Shown one piece after another: positions 33,939-43,403 of a stretch of 64,000 nt of DNA. Position numbers and translations under genes: made by a program. Under the pieces are notes generated by a model, which did no database searches, had not been told where the DNA came from, and was given only the letters and a program-made list of their open reading frames with translations. The number at the start of each line of letters is the position of its first letter. Positions within the stretch are counted from its first letter, which is position 1. Source of the stretch: Nonomuraea jiangxiensis (lineage in GTDB: Bacteria; Actinomycetota; Actinomycetes; Streptosporangiales; Streptosporangiaceae); the NCBI RefSeq assembly GCF_900099965.1, contig NZ_FNDJ01000009.1, positions 62,001-126,000 of the forward strand. The letters run 5' to 3'.

Positions 33939-35675
33939 TCAGGACACGTGCACGCTCTGCCTGATGCGGGTCTGGGTGGCGTCGTCGCAGGTGGCCTTGG
34001 CGCAGAAGTACATCACGAGCATGGTCTTGGGCTCGCGGTCGATCACGTAGCTCACGAAGCCCAGCCTGGTGCCGGACGCGGGGTCGTGCAGCGAGCCGTC
34101 GAAGCGGGTGGCGGGGCTGCTGCCGGCCTGGTCCGGCACGGGCTTGCCGAGGTCGACCTGGCCCGGCAGCAGGGCGTCCATCTTGGCCTTCATCTGCTCG
34201 GAGGTGCCGCCGGCGTCGAGGGTGTCGGAGACCTGGACGTACACGCCCGAGGCGCTGTCGGGGTCGTCGGCGACGATCGTGGCGACCGCCGACCAGTCGG
34301 CGCCGGGACCGGCCACGAACAGGTCCTCGAACTCGGTGGCATGCGGGGAGACCACCGCGAACAGGTCCTGGTGGGTGCGTACCGTCCATGAGCCGGGATA
34401 TTCGAACGTGAGCGGCGCGGCGGCGCTGGTCTGGTAGCGGGACCAGGTCTCGGTGCGGTGGCTCGTGATGATCAGCGCGACCAGCACGAGCGCCGCGACC
34501 GCGGCGACCAGCGTGGCGGCCACGATCGGGATGCGACCGGGCCGCGCCCTGGGCGCGGAGGGCTGCGTGGGCGGGGAGGGCTGCGTGGGCGGGGACGCCC
34601 CGCGCACGGCTGCCGAGGACAGCGCGAACGGGGCGGCGAGCGGCGACCCTGTGTGCGGACCCGAGGAGGGCCCAGACGATGGACCCCGCGATGGGCCCGG
34701 CGATACACCCGACGATGGACCGAGTGAGGGCCCCGGCGGATGGGAGGCCGCGTGGGCTCCCTGCACCGGGTACGGCCCCGAATGCGGGCTGGGGCGGGGA
34801 ACGAAGGGGTGCGGGCCGCTGGTCGGGTCGGGCTGGTTGCCGCTGATCGCGTCACGCAGCGCGGTCACGAACTCCGTGCAGGTCGCGTAGCGCTGGTCGG
34901 GCGACTTGGCCAGCGCCCGCATCATCACGTCGTCGGTCTGCGCCGGCAGCTCGGGCCTGAGCTGTGACAGCGGCACCGGCTGCTCGGCGAGGTGGGCCCA
35001 GAGCAGCGCGATGTCGTTCTCGCGCTGGAACGGCAGCCGCGCCGCCAGCGCCTCGTAGATCACGCAGGCCAGGGCGTACTGGTCGCAGCGGCCGTCGATG
35101 TGCTCCTTGTTGATCTGCTCCGGCGACATGTAACGCGGCGTGCCGATGAACTGGTCGGTCTGGGTCAGCCCCGAGATCGAGGAGCGGTGCTTGGTGATGC
35201 CGAAGTCGGTGAGGTAGACGTGGTCGCCGGCGAGCAGGATGTTCGCCGGTTTGACGTCCCGGTGGATCAGGTCGTGCGCGTGGGCGGCGTCGAGCGCGGC
35301 GGCGACCTGGGCGAAGATCAGGTTGGCCTGGCCGAGCGGCAGCGGCCCCCGGTCGTAGATGAGGCGGCGCAGGTCCAGGCCGTCGACGTAGCGCATGGCG
35401 ATGTAGAGCACGCCGTCGGCGTCGGCGTTCGCCTCGTAGATCGGGATGATGTTGGGGTGCTCGATGCTGGCGACCGTCCTGGACTCCAGGATGAACCGCT
35501 GCCTGAACCGGTCGTCGACGCTGAGCACCGGGTTGAGGATCTTCAGCGCCACCCGGCGGCTCAACCTCGGGTCGAGTGCCAGGTAGACGACGGCCATGCC
35601 GCCCTTGCCGACGATGTCCTCGATGTAGTACCCGGCCACCTCCTGGCCGATGAGCGATCTCTCGTTCAATGGCAT
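33939..35675 (-). CDS. Ser/Thr protein kinase, membrane-anchored, PknB-like
   Basis: 578 residues. Complete Hanks kinase: glycine loop GKGGMAVVY (23-31), ATP lysine K45 (VALKIL), catalytic HRDVKPAN (138-145), DFG 157-159, activation-loop GTPRYMSPEQ. Then a Gly/Pro/Ser-rich juxtamembrane linker (~270-380, PGPSRGPSSGPSSGP-type repeats), a transmembrane helix (~385-407) and an extracytoplasmic domain of ~165 residues that lacks PASTA repeats and contains two cysteines near the end (YFCAKATC). Start ATG 35675 overlaps the last base of the upstream stop (TGATG), so it is coupled to the pseudoprotease gene. The external domain probably senses a signal; its fold is not recognised. Confidence 0.92.
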   Translation of the reverse strand: MPLNERSLIGQEVAGYYIEDIVGKGGMAVVYLALDPRLSRRVALKILNPVLSVDDRFRQRFILESRTVASIEHPNIIPIYEANADADGVLYIAMRYVDGLDLRRLIYDRGPLPLGQANLIFAQVAAALDAAHAHDLIHRDVKPANILLAGDHVYLTDFGITKHRSSISGLTQTDQFIGTPRYMSPEQINKEHIDGRCDQYALACVIYEALAARLPFQRENDIALLWAHLAEQPVPLSQLRPELPAQTDDVMMRALAKSPDQRYATCTEFVTALRDAISGNQPDPTSGPHPFVPRPSPHSGPYPVQGAHAASHPPGPSLGPSSGVSPGPSRGPSSGPSSGPHTGSPLAAPFALSSAAVRGASPPTQPSPPTQPSAPRARPGRIPIVAATLVAAVAALVLVALIITSHRTETWSRYQTSAAAPLTFEYPGSWTVRTHQDLFAVVSPHATEFEDLFVAGPGADWSAVATIVADDPDSASGVYVQVSDTLDAGGTSEQMKAKMDALLPGQVDLGKPVPDQAGSSPATRFDGSLHDPASGTRLGFVSYVIDREPKTMLVMYFCAKATCDDATQTRIRQSVHVS

Positions 35676-37138
35676 CACGTCTCGGTGGGGTGGCCGCAGT
35701 AGCCGCAGAATCGGTGCGCGGGACCGAGCCGCATACCGCACGAGGTGCAGTATTTGATCGCCGGGTCGGGCGCGGTCATCACCTGCTGCTGCTGCGGGAC
35801 CACTTGGAACGGCTGCGAACGCCGTACGACCACGGTCTGGTTGGCGCCGTCGTCGAGCGGTGGACCGGCCGCCAGTGGCTGTGGCGGCTCCGTGGCCTTC
35901 TCCGGAGTGCGGCGACGCCACAGCAGATACGCCCCGCCCCCGGCGGCTATGAAAAGTATCCCGGCCGCCAGGATGAACGGCCACAACGGCGTGCTCCTGG
36001 CCGGCGCGGTCGCCGCCGACTTCGTGCCCTGGTCCTCCGGGCCGCCGCGCTTGGCCAGCGACGTCTTCAGCAGCGCCGCGGCCACCACGTTGCCGGGATA
36101 GAGCTCCAGCACGCGCTGGAAGCCGGGGGCGGCCTCGGTGTAGTAGTTCGTGTGGTAACGGGTCAGCGCCGCCTCGAACGCCGTGTCGATCGCGCCCCTG
36201 CGCGGCACCACCTTGGCCGCCGCCAGGAGACCGGTGACCTCCCTGATGCCGATCATCCTGCCCTCTTTGCCGCCGCCCACCAGCAGGCCAATGACGTGGC
36301 CGTTCTTGTCGCCGATCACCGGCGCGCCCACCATGCCCTTGTCGGCGAGGCCGCCCAGCTTGACCGGCTCGTCCACCTTGCCTTCCGGGTCGGTGAACGG
36401 CCGGCCCGACTCCCCGGCCGCGCCGCCCTTGCCCAGGTGGGCGATCTCGACCGTGTGCGTGACGTTGGGGCCCGGCCGGCCCAGGAACCCCGCCACGTTG
36501 GTGGGCGAGCCCTGCTGGTCGGGCACCTTGTCGGCGAGCGGCGCGGTCGGCATGCCGACGCCCCCGGCCAGCGGGGTCACCGGCACCAGCACGGCCGGGC
36601 TGTCGGGCTCGGAGCCCGCCTTGATGCACTTGACCTTGTAGCCGTCGGCGCTGGCCGGCGACACGTTGGGGTAGGCCGTGATCTCGGTGGTCACGTTGAT
36701 GATGCAGGTCGCCGTGGAGCTCATGGGCGGGTAGCAGTCTTGCAGATGACGGTTGAGCAGGTCGTCGGAGATCGTGTGCTTCTCGTCGTCGTCGGGGATC
36801 TTCACCTTGTGGTGCTCGGCGAAGATCTTGTTCGCCGAGCGGATCGCGACGTCCTCGGCGTTCACCGCCAGGCGCCGCAGCGCGACGAGCGAGCCGTCGG
36901 GGTTGATGACCGTGCCCGTCCCCTGAGCGAACGGGTAGTCGTAGGACCGCTCCACATGTTTGAGCTCGCTGACGTGGTCGAGCAGCGTGATCTCCACGTG
37001 GGACACGGCTTCCACCCGCACCACGGCCGGGGTCACCAGGTCGGTGATCCCGCTCGGGTGCTCGTGCGCCGCGACCGGCATCGCGAGCAGCACCAGTGCC
37101 GCCACGACGCCTCCGGCCAAAGCTGTGAGGCGCGCCAT
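35675..37138 (-). CDS. Trypsin-fold protein lacking catalytic residues, TM and zinc ribbon
   Basis: 487 residues: signal peptide (~1-24), trypsin/HtrA-like domain (~30-310), transmembrane helix (~386-407), cytoplasmic tail ending in a zinc ribbon C464-C467 / C478-C481 (YCTSCG...FCGYCG). The fold is recognisable from GTGTVINPDGSLVA (74-87) and GAPVIGDKNGHVIGLL (271-286). However the usual TNAHV histidine is replaced by LRRLAVNA, and the GNSGGP serine motif is GMVGAP (268-273), so it should be proteolytically dead. It is coupled by a TGATG overlap to the downstream kinase. Start ATG 37138 has GGGAG 7 nt upstream. Confidence 0.8.
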   Translation of the reverse strand: MARLTALAGGVVAALVLLAMPVAAHEHPSGITDLVTPAVVRVEAVSHVEITLLDHVSELKHVERSYDYPFAQGTGTVINPDGSLVALRRLAVNAEDVAIRSANKIFAEHHKVKIPDDDEKHTISDDLLNRHLQDCYPPMSSTATCIINVTTEITAYPNVSPASADGYKVKCIKAGSEPDSPAVLVPVTPLAGGVGMPTAPLADKVPDQQGSPTNVAGFLGRPGPNVTHTVEIAHLGKGGAAGESGRPFTDPEGKVDEPVKLGGLADKGMVGAPVIGDKNGHVIGLLVGGGKEGRMIGIREVTGLLAAAKVVPRRGAIDTAFEAALTRYHTNYYTEAAPGFQRVLELYPGNVVAAALLKTSLAKRGGPEDQGTKSAATAPARSTPLWPFILAAGILFIAAGGGAYLLWRRRTPEKATEPPQPLAAGPPLDDGANQTVVVRRSQPFQVVPQQQQVMTAPDPAIKYCTSCGMRLGPAHRFCGYCGHPTET

Positions 37139-37243
37139 CTGTCGCTCCCAAAAGCAGGTACGAATCCAGGGTCCCAATCACATGCCGTAAGTCAATAGAC
37201 CACTACGTAGACAAGCGTTTGCTCGGGGGCATAACGTACCCGG

Positions 37244-39247
37244 ATGGACTGTGCGATCGGCGTCGATGTCGGTGGCACCTTCACCGACGTGGTCCTCCGG
37301 GACACGTCGGGCGCGATTTCCGTGGCGAAATGTTTGAGCACCCACTACGACCCCATCGCGGGCATCGTGGCCGGCGTTACGCGTGTGCTTCGCGGGCGCG
37401 ACCCGGCGCAGGTCACGCGGGTGGTGCACGCGACCACGCTGGCCACCAACGCGGTGCTCGAACGCCAGGGGCTCCGGGTGGCCTTCGTCACGACCTGCGG
37501 CTTTCGCGCCACGATCCCGCTCGGCCGCTACGCCCGCGTCGAGGAGGACCGCTACGACCTGCGCTTCTCCCCGCCCCCGCCGCCGGTGGCGCCGGGCGAC
37601 TGCTTCGAGGTGGTGGAGCGGGTCTCCGCGCGCGGTGACGTGCTCACGCCGCTGGACGAGGGCTCCGTACGGCGGGTCGCGGCGGAGATCGCGCGGCGCG
37701 GGATCGCGTCGGCGGCCGTGTGCCTGCTGCACTCCTACGCCAATCCCCGGCACGAACGGCAGGTCGCGGCGATCCTGCGGGAGTCGGTGCCGGACGTGGT
37801 GATCTCCTCGGAGGTGTGGCCGGAGATCCGGGAGTACGAACGCGCCACCACCACCATCATGTCCGCATATATCGGTCCATTGATGGCTTCGTATCTTTCG
37901 CGGCTCCGGGAGCGGCTGGCGGAGCTCGGGATCGGCGCACCCGTACACGTCATGGAGTCGAGCGGCGGCGTGATCTCCGCCGAACTGGCGGCCAGTCGGG
38001 CGGTGGCCACGATCGAGTCGGGCCCGGCGGCGGGCGTGCTCGCGGCGGCCGGGACCGAATTCGCGGACGTGATCTCGTTCGACATGGGCGGCACCACCGC
38101 CAAGACCTGCGTGGTGCGCGGCGGGCGGCCGGAGATCACCCACGAGTTCCACGTCGGCGGCAAGGGCAGCTTCGGCGGGCGGCGGGCGGGCACCGGCGTG
38201 CCGATCAAGACGCCGTCCATCGACCTGGCGGAGGTGGGCGCGGGCGGGGGCAGCCTCGCCTGGCTCGATCTGGCCGGCGCCCTGCGGGTAGGCCCGCGAT
38301 CGGCCGGCTCCTCCCCCGGGCCCGCCTGTTACGGCCTGGGCGGCTCCGAACCCACCGTGACGGACGCGAACCTGGTGCTCGGCTACCTGTCCTCGGCCTC
38401 CATCCCGCTGTCGCCCGCGCTCGCCGGCCAGGCCCTCGACCGGCTGGCCGGGCCGCTGGGCGTGCCCCGGGAGCGGGCCGCGTACGCCGTGCACGAGATC
38501 GTGAGCGCGTCCATGGCCTCGGCCGTGCACGTGGTGACGGTGCAGCGCGGGATCGACCCGCGCGGCTTCGCCCTGGTGGCCTTCGGCGGCGCCGGGCCCA
38601 TGCACGCGGCCAGGGTGGCCGAGCGGTTCGGGATCGGCACGGTGGTGGTGCCCGCGCACTGCGGGGTGGCCTCGGCGGCGGGCCTGCTGGCGGGCGCCCT
38701 CTCGACCGACCGCGTCCTGTCCCGGCTGGACGCCCAGGACCCGGAGGCGGTCCTCGCAGGACTGGCCTCGGACGCGGCCGCGGACCTCGGGGTGTCGCTC
38801 GCGGACCCCGGCGTGCGGGTGCTGCGCTCGGTCGACGCCCGTTTCAGGGGCCAGTCCCACGACCTGACCGTCCCCTGGACCGCCGACCGCCAGGCCCTGG
38901 AGTCCCGCTTCTTCGCCCGGTACGCCGAGGTGTACGGCATCACGCAGGAAGGCGAGGTCGAGCTGGTGAGCTACCGCGTCCGCGTCACCACACCCGTGGA
39001 CGGCTCGCACGACGCTCCCCCCGCCCCGCCTCCGTCGCCTGCCCGCCCTCCCCGTACGCGGAGGGCGTACTTCCCCGAGCTGGGCGGCTACACCGACGTG
39101 CCGGTCCACACCAGGGACACCATGGGATCGGCCCTGCCGGGTCCGGCCACCGTCGAGGACGCCGAGTCCACGATCGTCGTCCCGCCCGCCTGGACCGCCA
39201 CCCGCACCGCCGCCGGAGCCGTCCATCTCCTCAGGAGCGAGCGATGA
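37244..39247 (+). CDS. hyuA: Hydantoinase A / N-methylhydantoinase A-type subunit
   Basis: 667 residues of the hydantoinase/oxoprolinase A family, ATP-dependent ring-opening of hydantoins or related lactams. N-terminal phosphate-1 loop IGVDVGGTFTDVVL, HATTLATNAVLER, GPAAGVLAA, the second ATP motif SFDMGGTTAKTCVV (about 280) and VGAGGGSLAW. The adjacent hyuB overlaps by 4 bp (ATGA), forming the usual heteromer. Divergent from the pseudoprotease-kinase operon across a 105-bp spacer containing CATAAC as a possible -10. Substrate (N-methylhydantoin, 5-oxoproline, other) cannot be told. Confidence 0.92.
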   Translation: MDCAIGVDVGGTFTDVVLRDTSGAISVAKCLSTHYDPIAGIVAGVTRVLRGRDPAQVTRVVHATTLATNAVLERQGLRVAFVTTCGFRATIPLGRYARVEEDRYDLRFSPPPPPVAPGDCFEVVERVSARGDVLTPLDEGSVRRVAAEIARRGIASAAVCLLHSYANPRHERQVAAILRESVPDVVISSEVWPEIREYERATTTIMSAYIGPLMASYLSRLRERLAELGIGAPVHVMESSGGVISAELAASRAVATIESGPAAGVLAAAGTEFADVISFDMGGTTAKTCVVRGGRPEITHEFHVGGKGSFGGRRAGTGVPIKTPSIDLAEVGAGGGSLAWLDLAGALRVGPRSAGSSPGPACYGLGGSEPTVTDANLVLGYLSSASIPLSPALAGQALDRLAGPLGVPRERAAYAVHEIVSASMASAVHVVTVQRGIDPRGFALVAFGGAGPMHAARVAERFGIGTVVVPAHCGVASAAGLLAGALSTDRVLSRLDAQDPEAVLAGLASDAAADLGVSLADPGVRVLRSVDARFRGQSHDLTVPWTADRQALESRFFARYAEVYGITQEGEVELVSYRVRVTTPVDGSHDAPPAPPPSPARPPRTRRAYFPELGGYTDVPVHTRDTMGSALPGPATVEDAESTIVVPPAWTATRTAAGAVHLLRSER

Positions 39248-40914
39248 ACGACGCCCTCACCGCCGAGGTGCTCAGGAACGCGCTGGTCGTGGCGGCGGAG
39301 GAGGCCGGCATCGTGGTGGTGCGCTCGGCGTACTCGACGTTCATCGTCGAGGGCTCCGACGCCTCGGCCGCCATCCTGGACGCCCGGGGCCGCCTGATCG
39401 CCCACTCCACGGCCACCACGCTCATGAACAGCATGGCGCTCCGGGCCGCCCTGCCCGAGCTGGTCAAGGACCTCCCGCTCGACACGATGGCGCCCGGCGA
39501 CGTGTACGCGCTCAACGACGCCTACCGGGGCGGCGTGCACACCAACGACCTGCTCGTCTACCGCCCGGTCTTCGTCGGCAGCATCCCGGCGTACTTCGCC
39601 GCCACCATGATCCACGTCTCCGACCTGGGCGGCCTGTCGGCGGGCGGGATGGCCCCGCTGGCCACCGACATCTTCCTGGAGGGCCTCCAGCTCCCCCCGG
39701 TGCTCCTGGCCACCGATCGCGGGATCGACCGGGCCATGGAGGCGATCCTGCGGGCCAACAGCCGGACGCCGGACAAGGTGATGGGCGACGTACGGGCTCT
39801 GGTGGCCGGCACGGCCGTGGCCGCCGCCCGCCTGGAGGCCCTGATCGGCGAGTACGGCGAGCGTGGCCTGGCGGCGGGCATAGAGGACTACCTGGACTAC
39901 ACCGAGAGCAGGACCCGCACGGCGCTGGCCGAGCTGCCAAGGGGCACGTTCGAGGCCGAGTACCCGATCGACGACGACGGCATAAACCCTGATAAATCGC
40001 ATCTCGTCCGGGTCACCGTCACCCTCGGCGGCGACCGGGCCGTCCTGGACTTCGCCGGCACCGGCCCCCAGGTGCCCGCCGCGATCAACGCCTCGGCCGC
40101 CCAGTCCCTGGCCGCCGCCGTCTTCGCGACCCGCTGCTTCCTGGACCCCACGATCCCGATGAACGAGGGCTGCCTGCGGGCCGTCGACGTACGCCTGCCC
40201 GAGGGCTCCCTGCTCAACGCCCGCTCCCCGCACCCGTGCGGCGGCCGCTTCGTCCCCATCTACGCCGCCATGGAGGCCGTCTTCCAGGCCATGTCGGACG
40301 CCGTGCCGGAACGGGCGGTGGCCGCCAGCGGGATCCTGCAGCCGTTCTCGATCGCCGGGGTCGGCGCCCCGTACTGGATCCACCTGTCCTACGACTTCGG
40401 CGGCGTGGGCGCCCGCCACGGCCTGGACGGCCCGGACGCGACGGGCGTGCACTTCGGCGTGGGCCGCAACTCGGTCCCGCAGGCCGAGCCGGTGGAGAGC
40501 CGCTGCCCGCTGATCGTCGAGTCGATCGAGACGATCCCGGACTCGGGCGGCCCCGGCCGCCACCGGGGCGGGCTGGGCACGCGGACGGTCTACCGCTTAC
40601 TGGCCGACTGCCACGTCACCACCCGCGGCGACCGCCTCCGCCTCGCGCCCCCGGGCCGCGACGGCGGGCTGCCGGGGCGGCTGGGCGGCTTCTTCAAGCG
40701 CCACCTGGACGGCACGGTGGAACGCCTGGCGTCGAAGGTGAACAACGTCCGGTTCGCGGCGGGCGAGGCGTTCATCGTGGAGACCACGGGAGGCGGCGGC
40801 CTCGGCCCCCCGTCCGAACGCGATCCGGCGGCGATCGAGGCCGACCTCGAAGCGGGCCGCGTGACGGCGCCGGGCGCCGAGCGGGACTACGGGGTCGTCC
40901 GGTCGCCGATCTGA
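39244..40914 (+). CDS. hyuB: Hydantoinase B-type subunit
   Basis: 556 residues of the hydantoinase B/oxoprolinase C-terminal family. Begins MNDALTAEVLRNALVVAAEEAG; carries DPGD-like GDVYALNDAYRGGVHTNDLL, HVSDLGG, NASAAQSLAAAVF and a C-terminal TTGGGGLGPPSERDP, typical of the family. Translationally coupled to hyuA. Its 3' end overlaps the convergent cbiZ gene by 28 bp, so the two operons face each other tightly. Confidence 0.92.
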   Translation: MNDALTAEVLRNALVVAAEEAGIVVVRSAYSTFIVEGSDASAAILDARGRLIAHSTATTLMNSMALRAALPELVKDLPLDTMAPGDVYALNDAYRGGVHTNDLLVYRPVFVGSIPAYFAATMIHVSDLGGLSAGGMAPLATDIFLEGLQLPPVLLATDRGIDRAMEAILRANSRTPDKVMGDVRALVAGTAVAAARLEALIGEYGERGLAAGIEDYLDYTESRTRTALAELPRGTFEAEYPIDDDGINPDKSHLVRVTVTLGGDRAVLDFAGTGPQVPAAINASAAQSLAAAVFATRCFLDPTIPMNEGCLRAVDVRLPEGSLLNARSPHPCGGRFVPIYAAMEAVFQAMSDAVPERAVAASGILQPFSIAGVGAPYWIHLSYDFGGVGARHGLDGPDATGVHFGVGRNSVPQAEPVESRCPLIVESIETIPDSGGPGRHRGGLGTRTVYRLLADCHVTTRGDRLRLAPPGRDGGLPGRLGGFFKRHLDGTVERLASKVNNVRFAAGEAFIVETTGGGGLGPPSERDPAAIEADLEAGRVTAPGAERDYGVVRSPI

Positions 40915-41588
40915 CCGCGTAGCGCGGGAGCCTCCCCGGCCTCCCCGGCTTCCGAGGCATCGCGGGGCCGCCACGCCTCCGCGCCACGGCGGACCGCCGC
41001 GTGGACCGCCCGCGCGACCCTGGCCCCCCACTCCGACCGCGGCCCCCCGAACACCTCCTCCGGCCCCTCCGCGCGCACGGCCACGCACACGGCGTCGGAA
41101 GCCGTCCCCGTCCCCTGGAAGCCCGCCTCCACCAGCGCCTGCGACTTGGCCTCCGTGACCGTCATCACCGCGTTGACCAGCGCCGCGTCCGTCATCGCCA
41201 CCGGCACCACGGTCACGATGTTGACGGTCCCCACCCGGATCGGCGCCAGCTCCGGATCCTCCGTGCCCTCCGGGGCGGCCGCCCAGGTCGGCACGCGCAG
41301 GCCCACGGTGGCGTAGCAGGTCACGCCGCCGTCGGAGGCCTTTACATAGCGGTCCACGGAGGCGGCGGTCATCATGCCGACCCCGTCCCCTCCCGGGCCT
41401 AACGAGACCAGGTGATCCACCGGGTCCATGCGCGAATATCCCGCCACCACCTGCGCGTTCAGCACCCACTCGCGGACCCCGATGCCGCCGCCCAGGATCG
41501 CCGAGGAGATCATCCGCCACCCGGGCCCGAACTCCCACAGCAGCGACCCGAGCCGCACGCCCTCCTCCACCCGGTACGTGAGCCTCAT
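40887..41588 (-). CDS. cbiZ: Adenosylcobinamide amidohydrolase
   Basis: 233 residues of the CbiZ family (GVREWVLNAQV, GVGMMTAASV, VGLRVPTWA, GTVNIVTVV, ALVNAVMTVTEAK, GTGTASDAV). CbiZ removes the aminopropanol side chain of salvaged adenosylcobinamide to give adenosylcobyric acid, letting the cell rebuild its own cobalamin. It is the last gene of the btuFCD operon, with its start overlapping the ATPase stop by 4 bp, so imported corrinoids would be remodelled on entry. The last ~30 residues are Glu/Ala-rich and non-conserved in character. Confidence 0.92.
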   Translation of the reverse strand: MRLTYRVEEGVRLGSLLWEFGPGWRMISSAILGGGIGVREWVLNAQVVAGYSRMDPVDHLVSLGPGGDGVGMMTAASVDRYVKASDGGVTCYATVGLRVPTWAAAPEGTEDPELAPIRVGTVNIVTVVPVAMTDAALVNAVMTVTEAKSQALVEAGFQGTGTASDAVCVAVRAEGPEEVFGGPRSEWGARVARAVHAAVRRGAEAWRPRDASEAGEAGEAPALRGQIGDRTTP

Positions 41589-42358
41589 GGCCCCCCTCTC
41601 ACCAGGTGCACGACGGGCCGCCCGTCCGGGCCCGGCTCGATCTTGACGTGGGCGTCGAAGTGCCGCCCCACCAGTGCCTCGGTGAGCACCTGGGCGGGCG
41701 CCCCGGAGGCCGCCGCGCGGCCCTCGGCCAGCAGCAGCAGCGCGTCGGCGTACAGACCGGCGACCGTGAGGTCGTGCAGGGTGGTCACCACGGTCAGGCC
41801 GTCGGCCCGCCGTAGCCGGTCCACCAGCTCCAGCACCTGCTGCTGGTGCCCCAGGTCGAGCGCGGTGGTGGGCTCGTCGAGCAGCAGCACGGGCGCCTGC
41901 TGGGCGAGCGCCCTGGCCAGCACCACCCGCTGCCGCTCCCCGCCGGACAGCTCCCCCGCGCGGCGCATGGCCAGCTCCGTCAGGTCCAGCCGGTCGAGCA
42001 CGGACGCGGTCACGTCCCGGTCGTGGCGGCTCTCACGCCCCAGATACGGGATGTACGGGGTGCGCCCGAGCAGCGCGTAGTCGAAGACCGTCATGTCGGG
42101 CGGCAGCGCGGGCGTCTGCGGCGCGTAGGCCAGCAGCCGGGCCCGTTCGCGCGGTTTGAGCCCGGCGGCGGGCCGGCCGTCCAGGGTGACCGTGCCCCGG
42201 TGCGCGACCAGCCCCATGACCGCCTTGAGCAGGGTGGACTTGCCCGCCCCGTTGGGCCCGATGATCGCCAGCCAGTCGCCGCGGCGCACCCGCAGGTCCA
42301 CCTCGGCCAGGACCTCGCGGTCCCCGAGCCGTACCGACAGGGCGGAGGTCTCGATCAT
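41585..42358 (-). CDS. btuD: Cobalamin/corrinoid ABC transporter ATPase
   Basis: 257 residues: Walker A GPNGAGKST (34-42), Q-loop YAPQTP, signature LSGGERQRV, Walker B VLLLDEPTTALDLGHQ, H-loop HDL. Assigned to corrinoid uptake because it sits between a BtuC-like permease (4-bp overlap) and cbiZ (4-bp overlap) behind a cobalamin riboswitch. Sequence alone would also fit a siderophore ATPase. Confidence 0.92.
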   Translation of the reverse strand: MIETSALSVRLGDREVLAEVDLRVRRGDWLAIIGPNGAGKSTLLKAVMGLVAHRGTVTLDGRPAAGLKPRERARLLAYAPQTPALPPDMTVFDYALLGRTPYIPYLGRESRHDRDVTASVLDRLDLTELAMRRAGELSGGERQRVVLARALAQQAPVLLLDEPTTALDLGHQQQVLELVDRLRRADGLTVVTTLHDLTVAGLYADALLLLAEGRAAASGAPAQVLTEALVGRHFDAHVKIEPGPDGRPVVHLVRGGP

Positions 42359-43389
42359 GTGCTCGCCCGTCGGGTCATGCGCAGCACGCCGACGAAGAAC
42401 GGCGCCCCCACGAACATCGTCACCACCCCGATCGGCAGCTCGGCGGGCGCGATCACGGTGCGCGCGACGAGGTCGGCCGCGACCAGGAACGCCGCGCCGC
42501 CGATCAGCGAGAGCGGCAGCACGATCCGGTACGACCCGCCCGCCAGCCGCCGGACGACGTGCGGGATGACGATGCCCACGAACCCGATCAGCCCGCTCAC
42601 CGCCACGGCCGCCGCGGTGGCCAGCGACGCCGCCAGCAGCACGGTGAAACGTACCCGTGCGGCCCGAACGCCCAGGCTGGCGGCCTCCTCGTCGCCCACG
42701 GACAGCACGTCCAGCATGCGCCCGTGCAGGAGCAGCAGCACGGCGGAGACCGCCGCGTACGGCAGCACCAGCCAGAACTGGTCCCACCCGCCGCCCACGT
42801 CGCCGAGGATCCACGAGTAGATGCGCTGCAGCTCCTCCACCTTGAACTGCTGCACGAACGTCTGGATGGCGGTCAGGAACGACGTGACCGCCACTCCCGC
42901 CAGCACCAGCGTGGCGGTGCCGCCGGCCCGCCCGGCCGTGTTGCCCAGCGTGTAGGCCAGGAACACGCCGCCCACGGCCCCCAGGAACGCCGCGACCGGG
43001 ATGCTCCCGGCGGCCGACGGCAGCAGCACGATGGCCACGGTCGTCGCGAGCCCCGCCCCCGCCGCGGCCCCGAGCAGGTACGGGTCGGCGAGCGGATTGC
43101 GGAACACCCCCTGGTAACCGGCCCCGGCCACCGCCAGCAGCCCGCCGACCACGGCGGCGACCAGCACCCGGGGCAGCCGCAGCTCGAACAGCAGTCCCTG
43201 CTCGACCGGCGCCAGCCCCGAGTCCACGTGCACGAACGGCAGCCAGTCCACCGCCTGGAGCACCACCTGCCACGGCGAGATGTCGGCCGCGCCGTCGAGC
43301 AGCCCGGCGACCATGGCGACGGCCAGCACGCCCAGTGCGGCCAGCACCCACAGCGGTCTGGCCCTGGACGGGCCGGCCTGCGCGACCAT
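42355..43389 (-). CDS. btuC: Cobalamin/corrinoid ABC transporter permease
   Basis: 344-residue FecCD/BtuC-family membrane protein with about ten helices; FELRLPRVLVAAVVGG, GVFRNPLADPYLLG, the coupling-helix region DEEAASLGV and the late SGLIGFVGIVIPHVVRR are standard. Start ATG 43389 lies 14 bp after the binding-protein stop. Role assigned from the riboswitch and cbiZ context. Confidence 0.92.
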   Translation of the reverse strand: MVAQAGPSRARPLWVLAALGVLAVAMVAGLLDGAADISPWQVVLQAVDWLPFVHVDSGLAPVEQGLLFELRLPRVLVAAVVGGLLAVAGAGYQGVFRNPLADPYLLGAAAGAGLATTVAIVLLPSAAGSIPVAAFLGAVGGVFLAYTLGNTAGRAGGTATLVLAGVAVTSFLTAIQTFVQQFKVEELQRIYSWILGDVGGGWDQFWLVLPYAAVSAVLLLLHGRMLDVLSVGDEEAASLGVRAARVRFTVLLAASLATAAAVAVSGLIGFVGIVIPHVVRRLAGGSYRIVLPLSLIGGAAFLVAADLVARTVIAPAELPIGVVTMFVGAPFFVGVLRMTRRAST

Positions 43390-43403
43390 GGCCGGGTCCC
43401 CGG

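Noticed and set aside
33939..37181. 1080-codon minus-strand frame fusing a pseudoprotease shadow to the kinase
   Set aside because: The upstream portion is an out-of-frame reading of the pseudoprotease gene; the kinase has its own ATG at 35675 with a TGATG junction.
41428..42820. Plus-strand frames opposite cbiZ and btuC/btuD
   Set aside because: Antisense shadows; the reverse-strand genes have clear motifs and 4-bp overlaps.
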